64,000 nucleotides of DNA from Oscillospiraceae bacterium (GTDB taxonomy: Bacteria > Bacillota > Clostridia > Oscillospirales > Oscillospiraceae): positions 159,932 to 223,931 of the forward strand of contig SVKU01000002.1 of assembly GCA_015068245.1 (NCBI GenBank), given 5' to 3'. Both the position numbers and the translations under genes were made by a program. This document shows positions 51,662 through 60,055 of this stretch, one piece after another. Every line of letters begins with the position of its first letter. Positions within the stretch are counted from its first letter, which is position 1. The notes under the pieces were generated by a model. It ran no database searches and had not been told where the DNA came from. It saw nothing but the letters and a program-made list of their open reading frames with translations.

Positions 51662-53197
51662 TTGGACCGCTCCTGTGCCATTCGCATGGAAAATATCACC
51701 AAGGTATTTGGTTCTGTCGTTGCCAACAATAAGGTCAGTCTTGAGATAAATAAGGGTGAGATACTGTCCCTGCTGGGCGAAAACGGCAGCGGAAAGACAA
51801 CTCTTATGAATATGCTTTCGGGCATATATTATCCGGACGACGGACAGATATACGTCAATGGTGAGCCTGTTACTATCCGCAGCCCCAAAGATGCGTTCGA
51901 CCTGGGTATCGGCATGATACATCAGCACTTTAAGCTGGTTGATGTATTTACCGCTGCCGAAAACATTGCTCTCGGTCTGAACGAAAAGGGAAAGCTCGAC
52001 AAAAAGGCTATTGCCGCAAGAGTTAAGGAGATTTGCGACAAATACGGTTTCGATGTGGATCCCGACCAGAAGGTTTATGACATGTCGGTTTCCCAGAAGC
52101 AGACTCTGGAAATAGTCAAGGTACTATACCGCGGCGCTGATGTCCTTATTCTGGACGAACCTACCGCAGTTCTTACTCCCCAGGAGGCAAACAAGCTGTT
52201 TGCCGTTATGCGCAATATGAAAAAGGACAACAAGTCCATAATCATCATTACCCACAAACTCCACGAGGTCATGGATATATCCGACCGTGTGGCTGTCCTG
52301 CGCAAGGGTGAGTTTGTGGGCGCACTGGATACAAGCAAAACCAACCCTCAGGAACTGACAGACATGATGGTGGGTCATGCGGTGGAACTCAACATCGACA
52401 GACCCGATCCCGTGGATCCTCAGGTCAGGATCATGGTAGAAAATCTGACCTGTTACAACTCCGATGGCATCAAAGCTCTGGACAATGTGTCCTTTGAAGC
52501 CAGAAGCGGTGAGATCCTCGGTATCGCAGGCATTTCCGGCTGTGGCCAGAAGGAACTTCTGGAGTCCATTGCCGGTCTGCAGAAAACCGCATCCGGCAGC
52601 TCCATAAAATACATTCCCGCCGAGGGCGAAGAAGTTCAGCTGGTTGGTATGTCTCCGCTGAAGATAGCAAGGCTGGGCGTTGCCCTGTCCTTCGTGCCGG
52701 AAGACCGTCTTGGCATGGGTCTTGTTGGCGACCTTAATATCGCTGCCAACATGCTGCTTAAAAACTATCAGTCGGGTTCTTCCCCTTTTACCAACAAAAA
52801 ATCCTCCAAAGCTCTGGCAGAGGATGTTGTTCATCAGCTGGATGTCAAAGCTCCCGACGTTGATAAGATACCCATTCGCCGCTTGTCCGGCGGTAATGTC
52901 CAGAAAGTTCTTGTGGGTCGTGAGATAGCCGCAAACCCCAACGTTCTGATGACTGCCTACGCTGTCCGCGGACTTGATATCAACACCTCCTATGCCATAT
53001 ACGACCTGCTGAACGAGCAGAAGAAAAAGGGTACCGCCGTGATTTATGTAGGCGAGGACCTGGACGTTCTGCTGGAACTGTGCGACAGGATACTGGTACT
53101 GTGTTCCGGTAAGGTCAACGGAATAGTAGACGGCCGAAGCACCACCAAGGAAGAAGTGGGTCTGCTTATGACTAATCTGGTAAAGGAGGACGAGTGA
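51662..53197 (+). CDS. BMP/nucleoside-type ABC transporter ATP-binding protein (tandem NBDs)
   Basis: 511 residues with two ABC domains. The first is complete: Walker A GENGSGKTTLMN, MSVSQKQTLEIVKVLYRGAD, Walker B LILDEPTAVLTPQEA. The second has a degenerate Walker A (GISGCGQKE), a good signature (LSGGNVQKVLVGREIAANP), and an altered Walker B in which the usual acidic pair is replaced (VLMTAYAVRGLD). One active and one inactive ATP site is usual in this family. TTG at 51662 was chosen because AAAGGG lies eight bases upstream. Two permease genes follow with a 1-base gap and a 4-base overlap. Confidence 0.92.
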   Translation: MDRSCAIRMENITKVFGSVVANNKVSLEINKGEILSLLGENGSGKTTLMNMLSGIYYPDDGQIYVNGEPVTIRSPKDAFDLGIGMIHQHFKLVDVFTAAENIALGLNEKGKLDKKAIAARVKEICDKYGFDVDPDQKVYDMSVSQKQTLEIVKVLYRGADVLILDEPTAVLTPQEANKLFAVMRNMKKDNKSIIIITHKLHEVMDISDRVAVLRKGEFVGALDTSKTNPQELTDMMVGHAVELNIDRPDPVDPQVRIMVENLTCYNSDGIKALDNVSFEARSGEILGIAGISGCGQKELLESIAGLQKTASGSSIKYIPAEGEEVQLVGMSPLKIARLGVALSFVPEDRLGMGLVGDLNIAANMLLKNYQSGSSPFTNKKSSKALAEDVVHQLDVKAPDVDKIPIRRLSGGNVQKVLVGREIAANPNVLMTAYAVRGLDINTSYAIYDLLNEQKKKGTAVIYVGEDLDVLLELCDRILVLCSGKVNGIVDGRSTTKEEVGLLMTNLVKEDE

Positions 53198-53198
53198 C

Positions 53199-54308
53199 AT
53201 GCAGAATAAGACAAAAGAACCCTTCGTCCGCCTTGCCAAGCGTGACGGTATGCCCACCCTCAAAGCCTGGGGCATCAGACTTGTGTCCATAGTAGCTGCA
53301 CTTATTGTATGCGCTTTTATTATTTACGCTATCGTCAAACTGAACCCGCTGAAAGTATATGTTTCCATGTTTGAAGGCGCTTTCGGCACCGGCAAGCGCA
53401 CATGGGTCACCATTCGTGACGCTATGATGCTTCTTTGCATCGGTGTTGGTCTTGCCCCCGCTTTCAAAATGAAGTTCTGGAACATCGGCGCAGAAGGTCA
53501 GATACTGGTTGGCGGCATTGCAACCGCTGCCTGCATGATCTACGCAGGAGACAGCATCCCTACCGGTGCCCTGCTGATACTCATGGCAGTGGTCAGTATC
53601 GTTGCCGGCGCACTCTGGGGCCTTGTTCCTGCCCTGTTCAAATCCAAATGGGACACCAATGAGACCCTGTTTACCCTTATGATGAACTATGTTGCCATCC
53701 AGCTGACAAGTTATTTCGTTGCCCTGTGGGAAAACCCCTACGGATCCAACTCCGTTGGAATAATCAACCAGATGTCCAGAGCAGGCTGGTTCCCCGAAGT
53801 ATTTGGACAGGCTTACGCTCTCAACGTCATACTGGTTATGGCACTGACCATCGGCATGTTCATCTATCTGCGCTACACCAAGCACGGATACGAGATCACT
53901 GTCGTGGGCGACAGCCACAACACCGCCCGCTACGCAGGCATCAGCGTATCCAAAGTCTACATTCGCACCATGCTGGTTTCCGGTGCGGTCTGTGGTCTGG
54001 CCGGCTTTATAGCCGTTTCCGGTGCAAGCCATACCATATCCACCTCCACCGCAGGCGGCAGAGGCTTCACTGCCATCATCGTTGCGTGGCTTGCCAAGTT
54101 CAACACCTTCGTAATGATACTGATTTCTTTCCTGTTGGTATTTTTGGAAAAGGGCGCTATCCAGATAGCTTCCCAGTATAACCTCAGCGACTATGCTTCC
54201 GAAATGATAATGGGCATTATCCTGTTCTTCATTCTGGGCAGTGAGTTCTTCATCAATTACAGGCTCATATTCCGCAAAAAAGGTGCAAAGGAGGATGCTG
54301 CAAAATGA
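53199..54308 (+). CDS. BMP/nucleoside-type ABC transporter permease 1
   Basis: 369 residues with about nine to ten membrane helices. The first is at about 25-48 (GIRLVSIVAALIVCAFIIYA). Landmarks of this permease class are LAPAFKMKFWNIGAEGQILV, NETLFTLMMNYVAIQLTSYF and TKHGYEITVVGDSHNTARYAG, followed by ISVSKVYIRTMLVSGAVCG. It builds one half of the import channel. AAGGAGG precedes the ATG, which starts one base after the ATPase stop. Confidence 0.92.
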   Translation: MQNKTKEPFVRLAKRDGMPTLKAWGIRLVSIVAALIVCAFIIYAIVKLNPLKVYVSMFEGAFGTGKRTWVTIRDAMMLLCIGVGLAPAFKMKFWNIGAEGQILVGGIATAACMIYAGDSIPTGALLILMAVVSIVAGALWGLVPALFKSKWDTNETLFTLMMNYVAIQLTSYFVALWENPYGSNSVGIINQMSRAGWFPEVFGQAYALNVILVMALTIGMFIYLRYTKHGYEITVVGDSHNTARYAGISVSKVYIRTMLVSGAVCGLAGFIAVSGASHTISTSTAGGRGFTAIIVAWLAKFNTFVMILISFLLVFLEKGAIQIASQYNLSDYASEMIMGIILFFILGSEFFINYRLIFRKKGAKEDAAK

Positions 54309-55288
54309 CACAACTTGTTTCTCTTATTCAGGCTGCCGTCGTTTTCGGCACAGTTATTCTCTTTGGTGCCACAGGCGAGATCATCACCGAGAAATCCGGC
54401 AACCTCAACCTTGGCGTTCCCGGCATCATGTATCTGGGCGGTATCGTGGGTCTGATGGGTGCGTTTGCCTATGAATCCATGGCTACTGACCCTATTCCCG
54501 CCGTGTGTCTGATAATTTCCATGGTCTGCGCTTTGGCAGCTGCTGCTCTGGGCGGACTGATATACAGCTTCCTGACCATCACCCTGCGAGCCAACCAGAA
54601 CGTCACCGGTCTTACCCTGACCATCTTTGGTTCCGGTTTTGCAAATTTCTTCGGCGGTTCGCTGAACAAGCTGGCCGGTGGTGTGGGTCAGATATCCGTT
54701 GCAACCACGTCTTCCGCTTTCAGAGCTAATATCCCGGCTTTGGCAGAAATGGGATTTATCGGCAAAGCTCTGTTTTCCTACGGTTTTATGGTGTATCTGG
54801 CTATTATTATCGCCATCGCCTGCCAGTATTTCCTCAACAAAAGCCGTGTCGGTCTTAACCTGCGTGCCGTGGGTGAAAACCCCGCAACCGCTGATGCTGC
54901 GGGCATCAATGTTATAAAATACAAATACCTTGCCACCTGCGGCGGCGCTGCCATTACCGGTCTTGGCGGTCTGTATTATGTTATGGACTATATCAAGGGC
55001 ACCTGGGCAAACGACGGCAGCATCGAAAAACTGGGCTGGCTGGCTGTTGCTCTTGTCATCTTTGCCACCTGGAAACCCAAAAACGCCATTTGGGGCTCTT
55101 ATCTGTTTGGCGTTCTGTTCTGGCTGTATTTCTACATTCCCGACCTTACAAGAAGTTCTCAGGAAATATTCAAGATGCTGCCTTATCTGGTCACCATCGC
55201 CGTGCTGATCATCGTCAGTCTGCGAAAGAAAAAAGAGAATCAGGGGCCCACAGCTCTTGGTCTTTCATATTTCAGAGAAGAGCGATAA
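54305..55288 (+). CDS. BMP/nucleoside-type ABC transporter permease 2
   Basis: 327 residues with about eight or nine membrane helices. Family landmarks are VIFGATGEIITEKSGNLNLG-like (here LFGATGEIITEKSGNLNLGV), GIMYLGGIVGLMGAFAYES, RANQNVTGLTLTIFGSGFAN and VGLNLRAVGENPATADAAGI. It completes the channel with permease 1. ATG overlaps the preceding stop (ATGA). Partners are the ATPase and permease upstream and, probably, the BMP lipoprotein at 43403, since no binding-protein gene is in this operon. Confidence 0.92.
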   Translation: MTQLVSLIQAAVVFGTVILFGATGEIITEKSGNLNLGVPGIMYLGGIVGLMGAFAYESMATDPIPAVCLIISMVCALAAAALGGLIYSFLTITLRANQNVTGLTLTIFGSGFANFFGGSLNKLAGGVGQISVATTSSAFRANIPALAEMGFIGKALFSYGFMVYLAIIIAIACQYFLNKSRVGLNLRAVGENPATADAAGINVIKYKYLATCGGAAITGLGGLYYVMDYIKGTWANDGSIEKLGWLAVALVIFATWKPKNAIWGSYLFGVLFWLYFYIPDLTRSSQEIFKMLPYLVTIAVLIIVSLRKKKENQGPTALGLSYFREER

Positions 55289-55325
55289 AACTCCGCTGCT
55301 TTAGCGGAGTGTTCGTAAAACAGTT

Positions 55326-55359
55326 AAACCGACCTATGGATACGATCATAGGTCGGTTT
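55326..55359 (+). terminator. Terminator of the BMP-type ABC operon
   Basis: A perfect 13-bp stem (55326-55338 with 55347-55359) followed by TTTCT. A shorter stem ACTCCGCT/AGCGGAGT (55290-55310) lies directly after the stop codon. Confidence 0.88.
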
Positions 55360-55387
55360 TTTCTCATTGTCTCAATGCAGCGGTTTT

Positions 55388-55505
55388 CAAGGCTCCCCTT
55401 GTCAGGGGAGCTGTCATGCGAACAGCATGACTGAGGGGTAGTTTTCTCTCCCTCCGTCAAAAATCAAAGATTTTTGCCACCTCCCTCGTCAGAGGGAGGC
55501 CTTGG
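55388..55505. repeat. Intergenic repeat (AAGGCTCCCC...GGGAGGCCTT type)
   Basis: AAGGCTCCCCTTGTC opens and GGGAGGCCTT closes an element with internal stems: GCTCCCCT/AGGGGAGC, CATGCG..CATG, AAAAATC/GATTTTT and CCTCCCTC/GAGGGAGG. The motif CTCCCTCGTCAGAGGGAG resembles a family spread through gut Clostridia genomes. Together with AT-rich sequence lacking any clear gene it fills the gap 55289-55712. Confidence 0.6.
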
Positions 55506-55712
55506 TGCGGTGCATAACCGCACAATACGCACTGCACCGAACGTTGTATAGATGTGCTCCCTTGCCGTTCGATAAATTCATATTTGTCGACTTGAGTTCA
55601 TCATACCATTATCCACGCGCTGATACAACAGCAAGCACAGCGGTTCAATCAAACTGCTGTGCTTGTAAACTGTTATATGAGCACTGCCCTTTCGCAGAGC
55701 TTTTTATTGTTT

Positions 55713-58358
55713 TTATTCGAGATGTCCGGTTTTGCGGCGGACGAGCTTGATGATCTCCACCACGGGAATTATGGTCAGGGCCAGACCCACAGCTACCAGC
55801 AGCTCAACAATGGTGATGCTTGCGAATCCAAAGAGATTTGCTATAGGCGGGATAAACACAACACCGATGGTCAATATAACAGTCCATGCAAATGCCAGCC
55901 ACAGCCACTTGTTGCGCGACTTCATCGTAAATATGGAACCGTTGATGGATCTCATACAGAAAGCTCGGAATATCTCTACAAAGTTGGTGGTCAGGAACGC
56001 CATGGTAACACCTGCGTCACAGGGGAACAGGCCGATATGACCGTTTTCCACAAACTGACCCACAAAATAGGACGCCAGTATCAGCAGTCCCATAAATACG
56101 CCCTGCAGACCCATGTTCAGACCCGCACCCCGGGCAAACAGGCTCTCATCGGAAGGACGGGGTTCTCTGTTCATCAGGTCGCCTTCGGCTTTTTCCATAC
56201 CAAGGGCAAGACCGGGCATACTGTCGGTAACCATGTTTATCCACAACAGATGTGCAGGCTGGAGAATGGTCACACCAAGCAGTGATGACGAAAATACTGC
56301 TATGACCTCGGCGATATTGGTGGTAACCTGGAACTGGATAACCTTGCGTACATTGTCGTATATCTTACGGCCTTCTTCAACAGCGTTGACAATAGTTGCA
56401 AAGTTGTCGTCTGCCAGAACCATGTCGCAAACGCCCTTTGTAACGTCGGTGCCGGTGATGCCCATGCCGATGCCGATATCTGCAGCCTTGATGGAAGGAG
56501 CATCGTTGACACCGTCGCCGGTCATGGCGGTAACCATGCCGTGAGCCTGCCACGCCTTGACTATTCTGGTCTTGTGTTCAGGCTGAACACGGGCATAAAC
56601 GGAGTATTTTGCAACAGCTTCATAAAGCTGATCGTCGTCCATATCCTCCAGAGCAGCACCGAGAGTTGCCTGAGAGGCGTCGGTAATGATGCCCAGATCC
56701 TTGGCTATGGCAACAGCGGTATCCAGATGGTCGCCGGTGATCATAACAGGGCGTATGCCTGCCTTACGGCACTGTGCGATGGCTTCATAAACTTCGGGAC
56801 GGCAGGGATCTATCATGCCGACAAAGCCGATAAATACCAGATCCTGCTCAAGGTAAGATGCTTCGTAGTTTTCGGGTTCGGATTCCCACTTGCGGAAAGC
56901 GCAGCCAAGAACACGCAGAGCACGGTCAGCAAATTCCTTGTTCTTTGCCTTGATATCGTTCTTGATGTCCTCGGTAATAGGTACAACGCTGCCGCCCTGC
57001 AAAATGCCGGAGCAAAGGTCGAGCATAACTTCGCAGGCACCCTTGGTATACTGGATGATGCTGCCATTCTCACTATGGACGGTGGACATCATCTTTCTGC
57101 CGGAATCGAAAGGTGCCTCGCCAAGTCTGGGAGCGGCAGCTGCCAGCTCGTATTTGGGCATACCCAAAGTGTTGGCATAGTTTACAAGGGCACATTCGGT
57201 GGGCTCGCCGATGGCTTCGGTCTCGCCGGGTTTGATCTCAGCATCGGAACACAGAGCCATGCCTTTGGCAAGAAGTTCCTTATCGTCGGAATATTCATCC
57301 ACGACAGTCATCTTGTTCTGAGTAAGAGTGCCGGTTTTGTCAGAGCAGATGATCTGGGTGCAGCCCAGAGTTTCAACAGCGGTGAGCTTACGGATAAGAG
57401 CATTGCGCTTGCTCATGGCGGTGACGCCTATGGAAAGCACGATGGTAACAACGGCAGGCATGCCTTCGGGAATTGCCGCAACAGCCAGAGCAACGGCAAC
57501 CATAAAGGTATCCAGCAGTACGGCGCCGGACAAAGAACCGCTTCTGATGATACCGGCAACAAATACCACGACGCAGATACCGATAACCAGTTTTGTAAGA
57601 ATACCGCTGAGTTCGGCGATCTTCTTCTGCAAAGGAGTGGTTTCATCGCTTGCCTGAGCCAAAGCATCGGCGATTTTGCCCATTTCGGTGTCCATACCGG
57701 TGGCGGTAACAACAGCACGACCACGGCCGTAAACCACGGTGCTGCCGGAATAAAGCATATTCTTACGGTCGCCCAGAGAAACGTCTTTCTGACTTTCTCC
57801 CAGCATCAGCAGGTCAACCATTTTTGTGACCGGCAGAGATTCGCCGGTAAGCGCAGCTTCTTCAACCTTCATGCTGTGGCTTTCAAGCACACGGCAGTCG
57901 GCAGGTACGGAGTCGCCGGCTTCGAGAATGACCACGTCACCAACCACGAGGTCTTCTGCCTTGATAATCTGCATCTCGCCGTCACGCATGACTTTGCAGG
58001 TGGCAGCCGTCATTTGTTTCAGTGCGTCTATGGCCTGCTCTGCCTTGCTTTCCTGAACAAGGCTCAAAACAGTGTTCAGCACAACGACGAACAGGATAAT
58101 GAATACGTCTGCAAAGGATTCGTTGCTCAACACTGCGGTAACCAGAGAAATCGCAGCAGCAGCCAGCAGCATGATGATCATAGGATCCATCAAGGATTTA
58201 AAAAACTTGCTGACCAGGCTTTCCTTTTTGGCTTCCGCCAGTTTGTTTTTGCCGTTTTCCTCAAGCCGTTTTGCGGCTTCCGAGGAAGTCAGGCCGGTTT
58301 CGCCGGAATTGATGTCGTTAAGCACATCATCCACGGACTTCAGATAGAATCGCGACAA
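55713..58358 (-). CDS. P-type cation-transporting ATPase (PMCA/SERCA-like, probable Mn2+/Ca2+ exporter)
   Basis: The 881-residue membrane pump has the phosphatase loop TGES (about 171-174), phosphorylation site Asp340 in SDKTGTLTQNKMTV, the M4 ion-site motif IPEGMPAVV (about 296), MITGDHLDTAVAIA and TGDGVNDAPSIKAADIGIGM. Ten helices and a cation-ATPase N-domain at the start (about 3-70) match Ca2+-type (P2) pumps. The upstream yybP-ykoY riboswitch senses Mn2+, so export of Mn2+ (with or without Ca2+) is more likely than Ca2+ alone. The TTG at 58358 was chosen because AAAGGGAG lies seven bases upstream. The longer frame above it runs into the riboswitch terminator. Confidence 0.93.
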   Translation of the reverse strand: MSRFYLKSVDDVLNDINSGETGLTSSEAAKRLEENGKNKLAEAKKESLVSKFFKSLMDPMIIMLLAAAAISLVTAVLSNESFADVFIILFVVVLNTVLSLVQESKAEQAIDALKQMTAATCKVMRDGEMQIIKAEDLVVGDVVILEAGDSVPADCRVLESHSMKVEEAALTGESLPVTKMVDLLMLGESQKDVSLGDRKNMLYSGSTVVYGRGRAVVTATGMDTEMGKIADALAQASDETTPLQKKIAELSGILTKLVIGICVVVFVAGIIRSGSLSGAVLLDTFMVAVALAVAAIPEGMPAVVTIVLSIGVTAMSKRNALIRKLTAVETLGCTQIICSDKTGTLTQNKMTVVDEYSDDKELLAKGMALCSDAEIKPGETEAIGEPTECALVNYANTLGMPKYELAAAAPRLGEAPFDSGRKMMSTVHSENGSIIQYTKGACEVMLDLCSGILQGGSVVPITEDIKNDIKAKNKEFADRALRVLGCAFRKWESEPENYEASYLEQDLVFIGFVGMIDPCRPEVYEAIAQCRKAGIRPVMITGDHLDTAVAIAKDLGIITDASQATLGAALEDMDDDQLYEAVAKYSVYARVQPEHKTRIVKAWQAHGMVTAMTGDGVNDAPSIKAADIGIGMGITGTDVTKGVCDMVLADDNFATIVNAVEEGRKIYDNVRKVIQFQVTTNIAEVIAVFSSSLLGVTILQPAHLLWINMVTDSMPGLALGMEKAEGDLMNREPRPSDESLFARGAGLNMGLQGVFMGLLILASYFVGQFVENGHIGLFPCDAGVTMAFLTTNFVEIFRAFCMRSINGSIFTMKSRNKWLWLAFAWTVILTIGVVFIPPIANLFGFASITIVELLVAVGLALTIIPVVEIIKLVRRKTGHLE

Positions 58359-58393
58359 AATTTTAACTCCCTTTCGGATTGAATTTACGCAAT

Positions 58394-58513
58394 AAAAAAA
58401 GACTTTCATCGCGCATAACGATAAAAGTCTCACCCATTAAGATCTCGGCGGGAATGAAGCGTATCCGTACTGACGCCGGGATCACATTATTACAATGCGG
58501 GTTACTCCCCTTT
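58394..58513 (-). ncRNA. yybP-ykoY manganese riboswitch with terminator platform
   Basis: On the minus strand the leader begins AAAGGGGAGTAACCC, then has CCGGCGTCAGTACGG, then CCGCCGAG and GGGTGAGACTTT. These are the conserved pieces of the yybP-ykoY aptamer: P1 pairs AAAG with CTTT, and the internal stem pairs CGGCG with CGCCG. The 3' side of P1 also forms one arm of a terminator (58401-58430) followed by seven T residues. Ligand-stabilised P1 would therefore block termination and turn the downstream pump gene on. Mn2+ sensing is known for this class. Confidence 0.87.
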
Positions 58514-58524
58514 AGCTATGCTCT

Positions 58525-58553
58525 ATTATATACCAAAAATTTCCCTTTGTAAA
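58525..58553 (-). promoter_or_regulatory. Promoter of the riboswitch/P-type ATPase transcript
   Basis: On the minus strand TTTACA and TATAAT with a 17-base spacer. Transcription would begin only a few bases before the aptamer. Confidence 0.8.
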
Positions 58554-58636
58554 GCACTTTGACAGGATCTAAAGGTGTTTTATTTGTAATCTGCGGGTCG
58601 CCGAAAACGGCGACCCCCACAGACTCTTTGCCACAC

Positions 58637-60031
58637 TTACTTTCCGCAAAGCTCCAGTATTACTTCGGCAAACATCTCGCCGCTCAGTACCAGTTCTTCA
58701 ACGGGCATAGACTCGTTGGCACCGTGGAGATTGGTTTCTGTGCCCGGCATGGTGCACCCGAAAGCCACTCCGCCCTCCACTTCATGGACATAGGTGCCGC
58801 CGCCAATGGCTATACATTCGCCCTTGCGTCCGGAGTATTTCTCGTATGCTTTCAGAAGTGTCCGGACAAATACACTGTCTTCGGGCACATGATGGGGCGG
58901 CCGCATATGGCTGCTGTCTACAGTGAACCCTTCAGCTTTCAGGTTCTTTTCTGCTACGGCCGCCACATTATCTTCGTTTCCGCAGATGGGCACACGGCTG
59001 TCGAACAGTGCGGTAAACCCGGTTTCGTTCATATCTATCACAGAGAATGCCAGTGTCAGGCTGCCGGAAATATCATCGGCCATTTTTATCCCGATGGCTT
59101 CACCCTGCCAGTCACCGTGGGGGAACAATCTGTTCAGCCTGCGGACAGCATCGGCGGAAACACCATCTGCCAGGGGCAGCGATGCCAGCAGTTTGAGCAA
59201 AGCAGTCTGGGCATTGATGCCTTCTTCCGGAGTAGATGCGTGGGCAGGCTTGCCCTCGCAAAGAATGGTCACTGTTCCTTTATCCTCTGCCACCGTGAAC
59301 ACTGCACCGCTGTTAAGGGCGTCTGCAGTTTTTGACACTGCAGATGCATCCAGCCCGGCTACCACGGCCGTGGCTTTTCCCGGAACGATGTTGGGTGTTT
59401 TGCCTCCCACAAAGGAAATCACCCTCGGTTCGGCAGTTTCCTTTTCCCAACTCATGGAGAATCGAGGACCGTATCCTCCTTTTTCAATGTTTATAACAGG
59501 GAACTCTGCATCGGGCGAAAACACCATGGTCGGCAGAGGCTCTTTCTTCATGTAATAATCCATACATTCACTGCCTGTCTCCTCGGCACAGCCCAGTACC
59601 AGACGCACTCCGCCCAAATCAGGACAGATCTCACGGACAGCTGCCATGGCATAAAGCGCTGCAACAGCAGGACCCTTGTCGTCGGAAGTTCCCCGACCGT
59701 ATATGCGTCCGTCATCTTTCATGACCATTTTGAAGGGATCGGTATCCCAGCCGTCTCCCGGTTCGACCACATCAAGATGTGCGAGAATGGCCACCTTTGC
59801 CTCACCGCCCATTTCAATGACACCGGCATAATTGTCGATGTTTCTTGTCTCAAATCCCATCTCCTGTCCCATTTTAAGGGCTTCTGCCAATGCTGCGGCA
59901 GGGCCTTCACCAAAGGGTTTGCCCGGAAGTTCCGCCTCTCGGACACTTGGGATATCCACCAGTCTGGCAATGGAATTTACCATAGCTTCGGTATTCTTTT
60001 CGAAATAGCTTTCTATCTGTTTTCTATACAT
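58637..60031 (-). CDS. pepV: PepV-like M20 dipeptidase
   Basis: The 464-residue zinc dipeptidase has metal-site motifs AILAHLDVVEPGDGW, GRGTSDDKGPAVAALYAM, LGCAEETGSECMDYY and FSPDAEFPVINIEKGGY, and a C-terminal IGGGTYVHEVEGGVAFG. Length and motifs match PepV/Sapep, which cleave dipeptides (including some D-amino acid or beta-Ala types) in the cytosol. It lies 24 bases after the histidine kinase gene, so it probably belongs to that operon. A GC hairpin (GGGTCGCCG/CGGCGACCC, 58595-58616) may end it. TTGGAGG precedes the ATG. Confidence 0.92.
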   Translation of the reverse strand: MYRKQIESYFEKNTEAMVNSIARLVDIPSVREAELPGKPFGEGPAAALAEALKMGQEMGFETRNIDNYAGVIEMGGEAKVAILAHLDVVEPGDGWDTDPFKMVMKDDGRIYGRGTSDDKGPAVAALYAMAAVREICPDLGGVRLVLGCAEETGSECMDYYMKKEPLPTMVFSPDAEFPVINIEKGGYGPRFSMSWEKETAEPRVISFVGGKTPNIVPGKATAVVAGLDASAVSKTADALNSGAVFTVAEDKGTVTILCEGKPAHASTPEEGINAQTALLKLLASLPLADGVSADAVRRLNRLFPHGDWQGEAIGIKMADDISGSLTLAFSVIDMNETGFTALFDSRVPICGNEDNVAAVAEKNLKAEGFTVDSSHMRPPHHVPEDSVFVRTLLKAYEKYSGRKGECIAIGGGTYVHEVEGGVAFGCTMPGTETNLHGANESMPVEELVLSGEMFAEVILELCGK

Positions 60032-60055
60032 TTATGTTCCTCCAAAAGGTCGATT

